Source: Montifringilla adamsi (lineage: Eukaryota; Chordata; Aves; Passeriformes; Passeridae). Taken from it: 64,000 bases of DNA. Shown here piece after piece: positions 22,801 to 34,800 of this stretch (position 1 is the first letter of the stretch; each line of letters starts with the position of its first letter). The notes beneath the pieces were generated by a model that saw nothing but the letters and a program-made list of their open reading frames with translations, was not told the origin of the DNA and made no database searches. The DNA is taken from the NCBI GenBank assembly GCA_017590115.1, contig JAGGNK010011003.1:838955-902954 (forward strand). The letters run 5' to 3'. Made by a program: the position numbers and the translations under genes.

Positions 22801-25800
22801 CCCAGTGATTGATTCCCAGTGATTGATTCCCAGTGATCTCCAGTGATTGATTCCCAGTGATCCCCAGTCATTCCCAGGGATCTCCAGTGATTGATTCCCA
22901 GTGATTCGATTCCCGGTGATTCCCAGTGATTCATTCCCAGTGATTCATTCCTGGTCATTCCCAGTGATTCATTCCCAGTGATTCCCAGTGATTGATTCCC
23001 AGTGATCCCCAGTGATTGATTCCCAGTGATTCCCAGTAATTCCCAGTGATTGATTCCCGGTGATTCATAGTGATTAATTCCCAGCGATTCCCAGTGATTG
23101 ATTCCCAGTGATTGATTCCCAGTGATCTCCAGTGATTGATTCCCAGTGATCCCCAGTCATTCCCAGTGATCTCCAGTGACTGATTCCCAGTGATTTGATT
23201 CCCGGTGATTCCCATGATTCATTCCCAGTGATTGATTCCTGGTGATTCCCAGTGATTCATTCCTGGTGATTCCCAGTGATTCATTCCCAGTGATCCCCAG
23301 TGATTGATTCCCAGTGATTTGATTCCCAGTGATTTGATTCCCAGTGATTTGATTCCCAGTAATTCCCAGTGATTTGATTCCCAGTGATTTGATTCCCAGT
23401 AATTGATTCCCGGTGATTCATTCCCAGTGATTCCCAGTGATTTGATTCCCAGTGATCCCCAGTGATTGATTCCCAATGATCCCCAGTGATTGATCCCCAG
23501 TGATTGATTCCCAGTGATTCCTGGTGATTGATCCCCAGTGATCCCCAGTGATTGATTCCCAGTGGTTCCCAGTGATCCCCAGTGGTCCCCTCTCCCGCAG
23601 GAGGTGACGGGCTACCAGCGCAGGGCGTGGCGAGTGCTGCTGTGCCACGCGGGCTCCGTGCTGAGCGCGGGGCTGCTCCTGCTGCTCTTCCACTGGAAGC
23701 CCAGCCTGGAGGTGCAGGCCAAGTGCCAGCCCTGTGCCCTGGGCCAGGCAGACTGGCTCATCATCAGGGTGAGTCCCACGGGAGCAAGTCTGGGGTGGGG
23801 TTCTGGGAGTCTGGATTGGATTCTCTGGGTCTGGGGTGGGATTCTGTGGATTAGGAGTTGGATTCTGTGGAACTGGGGGTGGATTCTGTGGATACAGAGT
23901 TGGAGTCTGTGGATACAGAGTTGGGCTCTGTGGATTTGAGGTTGGATTCTGTGGAACTGGGGGTGGATTCTGTGGATCCAGGGTTGGATTGTGTGGATTG
24001 GGAATTGGATTCTGTGGATCCAGGGCTGGGCTCTGTGGATCCAGAGTTGGATTCTGTTGGATCTGGGGTTGGATTCTGTTGGATCTGGGGTTGGATTCTC
24101 TGGATCTGGGGTTAGATTCTGTGAGTCTGGGGTTAATTTTGTGGATCCAGGCCTGGGCTCTGGGGATCCAGGGTTGGATTCTGTCGGTCTGGAGCCCTGG
24201 GCCAGGCAGACTGGCTCATCATCAGGGTGAGTCCCACGGGAGCAAGTCTGGGGTGGGGTTCTGGGAGTCTGGATTGGATTCTCTGGGTCTGGGGTGGGGT
24301 TCTATGGATTAGGAGTTGGATTCTGTGGATCCAGGGTTGGATTGTGTGGATTGGGAATTGGATTCTGTGGATCCAGGGTTGGACTCTGTGGATACAGGGT
24401 TGGATTCTGTGGGTCTGGGGTTGGATTCTGTTGGATCTGGAGTTCGATTCTGTGGGTCTGGGGTTGGATTCTGTGAGTCTGGGGTTAATTCTGTGGATCC
24501 AGGCCTGGGCTCTGTGGATCCAGGCTTGGATTCTGTGGATCCAGGCTTGGGGTGTGTGGATCTGGGGTTGGATTCTGTGGATTGGGAGTTGGATTCTGTG
24601 GATCAGGGCGTGGATTCTGTTGGATCCAGGGTTGTATTCTGTGGACTGGGAGTTAGATTCTGTGGATCTGGGATCGGGTCTGCCCCAGGTTCCCCACAGG
24701 ACCCTGTGAATATTCTCTCTCCTTGTCCTCCTTCCTGTGTCAGACATCTCCTTTCCTCAAGCACCAGATTATTCCAGAAATTTATTACCATTATTATTAT
24801 CATTCCTAGAATTGTCCCATTCCAGGAATCATTGTTATTCCTAAAATAACTCCATGTTTCCCTCTTCCATCCCAGCCTCCCTGGCTTGGAATTTCTCTTC
24901 ATTGTCCCCAAACCTCATCCCCCACCCGGGATGGGTGGCCAGGGCCTTCCCGGGTTCTGGAAGGAGCTGGGAACTCTCCAGGCATTCCCAGTCCCCCATC
25001 CCTGTGTTTCAGGACCGTTTTGGGCAGTGCTTCACCACCAAGGTGCTGACGGAGCCGCTGGGAGAGGCCAGGTGAGCCAGGCTCTGTCCCTGCGGGGTCC
25101 GGAGCCACCCCTGGCTCTGGGGAGGGTGGCTGAGCCCTGATGTCCCTGAGGGAGGGTGGCAGGCCATGGCTGAGCCCAGGTGTCCCTGAGGGAGGGTGGC
25201 AGGCCATGGCTGAGCCCCAATGTCCCCGAGGGAGGGTGGCAGGCCATGGCTGATCCCCGATGTCCCTGAGGGAGGGTGGCAGGCCATGGCTGAGCCCCAT
25301 TCCCCCAGCAGCCTGGAGCAGCACCCCGGGGCCCAGGCGGACCGCAGGAGCAGCGTGGCCGTGGCGGTGCCGGACGAGGAGGAGAGCCGTGACACCGTGC
25401 GGCTGCACGACAAGGACGAGGTGGCACCGGGACCTTCCCCACCCCCAAGCCCTCTCCCTGTCCCTGGACACCCCAGTTATGCCTCGTTTTCCCGTTCCTG
25501 TCCAGCAGAAGAACCTCCTGAGGTATTACCTGTTCCAGGGAACGCGCTACGTGTGGCTGGAGCGTCGGCAGGCCTTCTGCAGAGTCAGGTACTCCCAGAG
25601 ACTGGCATTCCTGCTCCCTCAGGATCCTCCTGGATCCCGGCATTCCCAGCTCCCTCAGGATCCTCCTGGATCCCAGCATTCCCAGCACCTCCCATCCCTT
25701 TGTGCCTTATCAGGGCTCCCTAAAAACATAGGCCAGGCCAAATTAAGGGAATAAAATCACTTGTGTTTTTTGGAGGCCTTCAGGTACATTCTGGGCAGAC

Positions 25801-28800
25801 AAAACCCTCCCTCAGGGGCTGCACCCAAAAATGGAGCACGGCTCACGGGTTTTCACACTTTTATAACTTTGGTCCATTTGCATACTGGGGGTTAATCCTC
25901 CAATTACAGCTTCAGCTAATGAAGTCATTTACCCCAAGTCTGCTCCCCCCAGCTCCCTTTTGTTTGGGGCCTGGGGCAGTGAGTGTCCTTGATTGCCAGG
26001 CCTGGAGAGGAATTGCCGTGTCTGCCCAAAACGGGAGAACAGCAGCTGCCACTGCGTGTGGAGTTCGGAGTTCTACACTAAAGAACTGCAGGATCACAAA
26101 TACATTGAAAATATAAAATCTCAAAACCTGAGGCATCACCCTCAGCGCTTCTGGGCCTCGGGAGCCATCCCTGGTGCCCTCGGGGTGTTCCCGGGCACAG
26201 GGAACCGGCCGGGATGGTTGGCAGGGCCGGACGCTCCCGGCTCTCAGACTGTGCCCCTTTTGTTGCCTTCCCTTGGCAGCCATGGGCCGCAGAGAGGCCA
26301 AGGAACAGGGCACTCTCCCTTTCCAAAGGGTGGGTTTGTCCCAAGCCCTTGGCTGTGCTGTTTGTTCCACCCTTCCCGCTGGGTCTGACTCTCTCCCTGT
26401 TTGTCTTTGCTGCCCAGCGTCCTGGACGAGGGCTGGACCTGCGCAGAGCTGCACCTGTGCCGGGCCGGGCTGGACCAGCAGGAGCACGGCGCCAGGTGGG
26501 GGCTGGCAGCCTCCTGGGGCTGTTCCAAGGAGCACGAAATCCCGGAGCCTCAGACCCCAAACTGCCGGGTGGGATGGAATTCCTGGGATTGGCTTCTCCG
26601 TATAACCCGGCTCTTCGTGGGGGTCTGGGCAGCATGCGGGGCCCTAGGGCTGGAAATGCAGTTTTTCACAAGGATCAGACTCCTTCCCTCTTTTCCCAAG
26701 GGTCAAACTCCTTCCCTCTTTTTCCAAGGATAAAACTTCTTCCCTCTTTTCCCAGGGTGAAATTCCTTCCCTTTCTTTTCCCAAGGATGAAATTCCTTAC
26801 TTCTTTTCCCAAGCATAAAACTCCTTCCCTCTCTTTTCCCATGGTTAAAACTCCTTCCCTCTCCTTCCCAAGGGTAACATTCCCTTGCTGTCCTTCCCCC
26901 CCTCAGGAGGAAGATCTACGGCCCCAACCTCATCGAGGTGCCCGTCAAGTCCTACGCCAGGCTCCTGGTGGAGGAGGTGGGTTCCAGGCTGGCCTTTCCA
27001 AGTGGATTTTCCCAGGACAGATCCTTCCCCTGCTCCCTGTCCCTCTCTGGAAGTGCTTCCCAGCCCTTGGGAAGGAAGGAGAGGATGTGGGGGGGAAGAT
27101 AGAGCTGTGGAGGGGACCCTTCCTGGCCCTCTGGGCTCAGACAGGAGCAGCCCCCGGGGGTTGTGGAGGTGGCTGAGCATCCTTGGGAGCAGCATCCCTA
27201 GGGAATTCCAGGGGGGATGGAGGGTTTGGGGGATGCCAGCCCCAGGGAAGGGCCTAGGGAAGGGCTGGATTCTCCTCTGCATCCAGGAGCCTGGAAGGCT
27301 CACGATGGGCTGGAGGAAGCTTTCCTTCCTCCAAGGAGCCTGGAGAAATTTCTCCCACCTGGAAATCCCATACTGGGATGGAGGAAGCTCTGCCCATTTC
27401 CAGGAGCCTGGAAATTGCATGATGGGATGGAGAAAGCTCTCCCCACTTCCAAGAGCCTGGAGATTCCATATTGGGCAGGAGGAAGCTCTCTCATTTCCAC
27501 AGAACCTGGAAATCCCATGATGGGCTGGAGGAGGTTTTCCCACCCTGAGGAACCTGGATATCCCATGATGGGCTGGGGGAGGTTCTCCCACCCCAAGGAG
27601 GTCTCCCAGTGAGCTCCCAGACCTGTTTTTTCTCCTTGTTGCAGGTGCTCAACCCCTTCTACCTGTTCCAAGTGCTCAGCATGGTGCTGTGGGTGTGCGA
27701 TGCCTATTACTACTACGCCGCCTGCATCTTCCTCATCTCCACCTTCTCACTGGGGCTGTCGCTCTACGAGACGCGCAAGGTGGGTGGGGGCAGCTCCTTT
27801 GGGGCCACAGCCCCACGGAACAGCCCCACTCCGGGCTCTCCCTGTCCTCTGTCCCTGCTTCCGAGCCCCCCAGGCCGTTTTTAGGGATGGTTTCCCGTGT
27901 TTTGGGTGAATTCTGACCTCTGCCTCCCTCCCAGCAAAGCACCACGCTGCGGAACATGGCCAGGATGTCCATGGGGGTCCGGGTCCGCCGGCCTGGAGGA
28001 GGTGAGAGGGAGGATTTTTGGGATGGTGGTTGGGATGATGTGTCCCTTTGGGATCCTGGTTCTGCACCAAAATAGTATTGGGGTAGGTGGGAATGATGTT
28101 GGGACGCACCGGAATTATTGTACATGGAAATAATGTTATGAGACACCAGAGTAATGTTGGGATGTGTGGGAATAGTGTTGGGAATAATGTTGAGGTACAT
28201 GGAAATAATGTTGGGATACATGGGAGTAATGTTGGGATACACAGGAATAATGTTGGGGTACATGGGAATAATCTTATGAGGCACAGGAATAACTTTGGGG
28301 TCCACTTAGTAAAAGATGCCTCTGCCCAAATGAAAGTGCAGACAAGACCATAATCCAAAGCCAATATGGATTTAATTTAACAGGGGATTTCAGGGAAAGA
28401 GAGAGAGACTTTGATTACAAGGATAATCCCCCCCATGAATCCCTGCCCTGTCCCACCAGCCCTTTCCTCCTGTTCTTCAGAGGTTCCATTTGTCACACAG
28501 CACAAATCTTGGCTGTCCACTGGTGTTTGTGCCGTTCCTTGTGATTGGGGTGGCTGGGAATTCTGGTCTGGATCAGCTCTCCCCAGGCCTGGATCTCAAT
28601 TTCCCATCTCCAGGGAATTAACCCCTTCCTGTTTGCTGCCTTATCCCACGGGGATTCCTTCCCTGGTGCCTGGAAATGAGTGACCCCCATTCCCCAATCC
28701 CTGAGGGGGTTCTCCAGGTGTCTGGAGATGAGTGTCCCAGTCCCCAATCTCTGAGGGGGTTCTCCAGGTGTTTGGAGATGAGTGCCCCCATTCCCCAATC

Positions 28801-31800
28801 CCTGAGGGGGTTTTCCAGGTTTCTGGAGATGAGTGCCCCAATCTCTGAGGGGGTTCTCCAGGTGTCTGTAGATGAGTGTGACGCCATTCCCCAATCCCTG
28901 AGGAGGTTCTCCAGGTGTCTGGAAATGAGTGCCCTGTTCCCCAAGCCCTAAGTGGGGGTTTTCCAGGTTTCTGGAGATGAGTGCCCCATTCCCCAATCCC
29001 TGAGCGGGTTCTCCAGGTGTCTGGAGATCAGCTCCCCCGTTCCCCAGGCCCTGAGCAGGGTTGTTTTCCAGAGGAGCTGGTGGTCAGCTCAGCAGAGCTG
29101 GTGCCTGGGGACTGCATCCGGCTGCCGGCGGCCGGGGCGCTGCTGCCGTGCGATGCTGCGCTGCTGACCGGCGAGTGCATGGTCAACGAGAGCCTGCTGA
29201 CCGGTGAGAGCCCTTCCCTGCACGCTGGGGTGGCTGCCTAGAGCAGAGGCCAGACAGGGGTTAAGAGGACAAAGTGGGTATTTATTGAAGGCCTTCCATG
29301 GATACACCTTGGGCAGTCAGAAACCTCCAAGGCTACACCCAAAATGGACAATGGGCATGAGTTTTTCGTTGTGTCTGACCAGAACGGGAGAGCAGCAGCT
29401 GACAGAACAGGCTGTGTGGAGTTTAGAGTTAGGCACTAATGCAGCACAGGATCTGAAAACTACAAAAGCTAAAATCCTAAGGCATCACATTCCCATGGGA
29501 TTCAGTCAGAGCCACCTTCCCACCCCGGCCTGCTGGCCCCTGAGCCCCCTGGGGTGACAATCCCCCCCTGAAATGTTCTGGGCAGGGGAGAGCGTGCCGG
29601 TGATGAAGACGCCGCTGCCGGCGGGCGGAGCCATGTACTGCCCCGAGGAGCACCGGCGGCACACGCTGTTCTGCGGGACACAGGTCATCCAGGCCAAGGC
29701 CTACGTGGGCGGGGAGGTGCTGGCCGTGGTCACCCGCACAGGTGAGGGCGTGGGGGATAATCCGGGATGAGGCCCAGGATGAATCCGTGCCCTTGGGAGC
29801 AGTTCCATTGTGACCTCCTGCCTGTCCCACAGGGTTCTGCACGGCCAAGGGGGACCTCATCAGCTCCATCCTCTACCCCAAACCCGTGAGCTTCAAGTTC
29901 TACAAGGACGCCGTGAAGTTTGTGCTGTTCCTCGCCATCCTGGGTAGGTCTGGGTGCAGAGATGCATCCTGGAGCAGCCAGATTCCTTGGAATGGAATTC
30001 CATTCCAGCTCCCTGCTGTGCCCTGCTTTGTAACCGAGCCCCTTCTCCCCCTGCACAGCTCTCATCGGCACCTTGTACAGCATCCTCATCCTGGTTAGGA
30101 ACCAGGTAGGGCTGGTGGAGCAAGCGGGAGAGCCCGCAGGGATCCATCCGGGGAGGGATGCCCACCCCTGTTCCTCCTCCTCCCCTCCCAGGTCCCCGTG
30201 GGACAAATCATCATCCGCGCCCTGGACCTGGTCACCGTCATCGTGCCGCCAGCGCTGCCGGCTGCCATGACCGTGGGCACCATCTACGCCCAGAACCGGC
30301 TGAAAAAACAGGGAATCTTCTGCATCAGCCCCCCGCGGATCAACCTGTGCGGGAAGATCCGCCTGGTGTGCTTTGACAAGGTGAGGCGGGCCGGGCCGGC
30401 AGGCCGGGCGGGCGCCGGGACTCCCCGGACCCACCGCGCTGTGCCCGCAGACCGGGACGCTGACCCAGGAGGGGCTGGACGTGTGGGGCGTGGTGCCCCT
30501 GGAGCAGCAGCGCTTCCTGCCCATCGTGCACGAACCCCGCTGCCTGCCCGCCAGCGCCCTGCTCTACGCCCTGGCCACCTGCCACGCGGTGTCACCGCTG
30601 CGGGGACAGCTCGTCGGGGACCCCGTGGACATCAAAATGCTGGAATCCACCGGCTGGGTGAGGCGGGAGCTGCGGGGCTGGAGAGGGAGGCGTTGGGAAA
30701 CTCGGCGGTTCTGGACCCTCTGTGGATGGAGGAGCTCAGCAGGGTTTTGCCCTCTTGGTTTCAGCGCCTGGAGATGATGGAGGAGGAGGAGGAAGGGGAG
30801 CTCCCAGCGTTCCAGCAGTTCGGGATGAAGGTCTTGGCCATGGTGAAACCTCCACCAGAAGAGGAGCAGCCTCGGGATAGGGTAACCCCATGGAACAGCT
30901 CCCCACCCTCCTGCCTCCTGGAGGAGCTCCTGCCTCCTGGAGGAATTCCTGCCCAGCCCTGATCTCACCTGCTTTCCACAGAGGCACCAGGCCCCCCTGG
31001 GGATCCTGCGGCGTTTCCCGTTCTCGTCCTCCCTCCAGAGGATGAGCGTCCTGGTCAAGCTGCCCGGGGAGGCCTCGGCCCACGCCTTCGTCAAGGGCGC
31101 CCCGGAGATGGTGGCCAGTCTGTGCAGGAGGGAAACTGGTTGGTACTGGGAGGTGGGCTCACCCCCAATCCCGCTGGCTGCATCCCTGAGGCTCATCCCC
31201 CAGGGAATTATCCTCAGGAATGCTGTGGGGCAGCTCCCAAAGGCTTTGGGGTAGCTCCAGCCACGGGAGGGAAAGGAAACAGGAGCCAGAAGATGGGGAA
31301 TGGTGCTGGGTGCTTCCTCCAGCCCATGCTGGCATCTCCAGGCTCCTTGGGGTGGGGAGAGCTTCCCCCAGCCCAGTATGGAATCTCCAGGCTCCTTGGG
31401 GCTGGGGGCATCCCCCAACCCATGCGGGGATCTCCAGGCTGTTGGGGTGGGGAGAACTTCCTCCAGCCCAGTATGGGATCTCCAGGCTCCCTGAGGAGAG
31501 CTCTCATGAGCACCCAAACCCCAGAGCTCTGTGTCCCCTCCCGGAGCCGGGGTTCCCTCAGGAGTTGTTCTGGCCTCGCTTTTGCAGTGCCCCCGGATTT
31601 CTCCCAGGTGCTCCGGCACTACACCACCGACGGGTTCCGGGTCCTGGCTCTGGCCTGCAAAGCCCTGGGCACAGTGGCCACCTTCGAGGAGGCCCTGCAG
31701 CTCCCCAGGTTGGTGCCAGTGCTCCCTCTCTCCACCTCCTCACTCGCTTCTGCATTTTCCAGGATGCCCTGCAGGGAATTCATCCCTTATCCGTATGGAG

Positions 31801-34800
31801 GGAATCCCTGCCTGGTTCCCAGATGGATTTTAACTGCTCACACCCCTTGATCCTCTGTGCTGGTTTTGGAGGTGATGAAAGGCTCCTTGTCTCCCACCAG
31901 GGACTCTGTGGAGAGCAGCCTGAACTTCCTGGGGTTCCTGGTCATGAAGAACGTCCTGAAGCCGGAGTCTGCCCCGGTGATCCAGCTGCTGAGGAGCGCC
32001 AACATCCGCCCCGTCATGGTGACAGGTGACCCTGGGAGGGACCAGCACACGGGGCTTGGGGAGGGACAGCACACAGACAGTCCTGGAGGCATGCAGGACG
32101 CACATACAGTTCTGGGCAGTGTGCAGGGGGAAAGGGCTTTCCCACCAGGAGCCCCAGCCCAGGAACCCCAGCCCAGGAATCCCACCTCAGGAACCCCACC
32201 CCAGGAGCCCTACTCTGGGAATCCCACCAGGAACCCCACCAGGGATCCCACCAGGAACCCCAGCATGACCCCCAGCAGGAATCCATGCCTGAAGCAGCTG
32301 TGGGGGCACCAGGAGGACTCCTCGGTCCTGGCTCTGTGCATCCCTTCCCTCGGGATGCACGATCTGCAGTGGGGCTCAGGGCGTGGACACGTTTTGGGTG
32401 GAAGAACTCATTGTTCTGCTGTCCATCCCCTAAATATTGCTGTTTGAAATCCCAAATTCCTTCCCTAATGCAGGAGGTGCAGGGACATCTCTGGGTGTTT
32501 TCCAGGCAGGAGAACAGGAGTTGAACCCACATTTCTTTGGGGCAGGGCAGGCAGGAGGTTTTGGAGGAAAGAAGAGGGAAGCGAAGCCACCACATGGCTG
32601 CAGTGGCCAGGAGAGGGGACACGGCAGCTTGGAGCTGCTCCTCTTGGCCTGGACATCCCAAAACCTCCTTGCTGATGACCCACGTGTCCCTGGCAGGGGA
32701 CAACATGCTGACAGCCATGAACGTGGCACGGGGGTGCCGCATGGTGGAGCCCAGGGAGGGCGTGATCTTCGTCACGGCCTCGCCGCCCGGCCACAACAAA
32801 CCCGCCGCCCTCAAGTTCGTCCTGGCTGAGCATTCCCAGGGCGAGGAGCAGCCCGAGGTGAGAGCCCAGGACACCTTTTGGGAGCCCAAACTGCCCAGGC
32901 ACCCTGAAGGGTTTGGTTTTTCATGAAATCACAGAATTTCAGCATGGTTTGGGTTGGAGGGACCTTAGAGCTCATCCCATCCCATGGGCAGGGACACTTT
33001 CCACCCTCCCAAGGTGCTCTAAGCTCTGTCCAGCCTGGCCTTGGACACTTCCAGGGATCCAGGGGCAGCCACAGCTGCTCTGAACACCTTGTGCCAGCGT
33101 CTCCCCACCCTCACAGGGAGGAATTTCTTCCTAATATCTAAGAAATTGAGTCACTCAAATCCAGCTTTTTCTGCAGTCCTGGGAATCCCGAAATCCCAGA
33201 ATGGTTTGGGTTGGGTTGGAAGGGACCTCAAACCTCGTCCCGTTCCATGGGCAGGGACACCTTCCACTATCCCAGGGTGCTCCAGCCTGGCCCTGAGCCC
33301 TTCCAGGGATGGGAAGGGGTTTTCCAGCATCGTTATCCTTGGAGGCAATTAAGGCTGTGATCCTGCTCCTCATAAAGCCATCCTTCAGGAGAGGTTCAGC
33401 TGCTCCTGCCTTTCCCTGGAGCACATCCAGGGATCCAGGCTGGAATGGTAGCTCCAAACACCTCCCCATGGATGCTGCCAGATCTGCTCCAGGCTTGGCT
33501 TGGATGCCTGGGTCAGCCCAGCCCTGCACCCCAAACAGCCCCACTGGGAACTGGGATTTTGGGAGCCATTCCTGCTGCTCCAGGCAGGTCCTGGCTCAGC
33601 CTGGGGGCCCCGCAGGGGTTGGGGCTGGAGCTGGAGCTGTTTCCTGGCAGGGCCTGCAGCAGCAGGATGGCTCCTCCCTCCCACCCCAGCACTGCCACTT
33701 CGCCCTCAACGGGAAATCCTTCCAGGTGGTCTGCGAGCACTTCTCCGAGCTGCTGCCCAGGGTGAGTCAGGCAGGGAGCCCCTGGGGGCCGTGGGGAACC
33801 TTCCAGTGCCACGGGGAACCTTGTTCACTGCTGGACATTCCCAGTTCCCTGATGGATATTCCCAGTGCTCAGCTGGGCATTCCCAGTTCCCTGCCCCCCG
33901 GGAACGCTGACGGATCCTCCCGTTGGCAGATCCTGCTCCGGGCCACCGTGTTTGCCCGCATGCTGCCTGAGCAGAAGACCCAGCTGGTGTGCAGCCTGCA
34001 GGAGCTCAAGTAAGGCCCAGGGGATGGATCCCAGGGGATGGATCCTGGAATTATGGGGTGGATGGCGTTGGGAGGCCCCTCAAACATCACCTGGTGGCAC
34101 CAATGCCATGGGCAGGGACACTTCCACCAGGTCCAGCTTGGAACAGGGCATCCATAGGTTCTCTGGGCTGAGCCAGGGCTTTTCCCATTCCCTGAGGAAT
34201 GTGGGCTCCTTTTCCCTGTTCCCTAAGGAATGTGGGGACCCTTTCCTTCCAGCTTGGAACAGGGCATCCATAGGTTCTCTGGGCTGAGCCAGGAGTTTTC
34301 CCATTCCCTGAGGAATGTGGGCTCCCTTTCCTGTATTCCCTGAGGAATGTGGGCTCCCTTTTCTGCAGCTACTGCGTGGGGATGTGTGGGGACGGTGCCA
34401 ACGACTGCGGGGCGCTGCGGGCGGCCGACGTCGGCATCTCCCTGTCCGAGGCCGAGGCGTCGGTGGCCTCGCCCTTCACCTCCCGCGTGGCCACCATCGA
34501 GTGCGTGCCCAGGGTCATCCGGTGAGCGGGGGAAATCCTGGGAATGCGGGGGAATCCCGGGAATGCCGCAGATCCCTCCTGGGGAGGGGTGGCCGGTGGT
34601 GACGCCGTGTCCCCCCCCAGGGAGGGCCGGTGCTCCTTGGTCACCTCCTTCGGGGTCTTCAAGTACATGGCCCTGTACAGCCTGGTCCAGTTCGTGTCCG
34701 TGCTCCTGCTCTACACCGTGAGTCCCACCCCAAATCCCTGCTGTTCTCAGAATTCTTGGGGCACTGATGCCTTATGGGGCTACCCTAAAACATAGGCCAG

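Noticed and set aside
22579..23693. Minus-strand frames of the [10 protein letters not shown] type
   Set aside because: Translation of a minisatellite; open only because the unit lacks stops.
24194..24230. A second real copy of ATP13A2 exon 3
   Set aside because: Only the last ~33 bases and the donor are copied; no acceptor or Ma-segment codons precede it.
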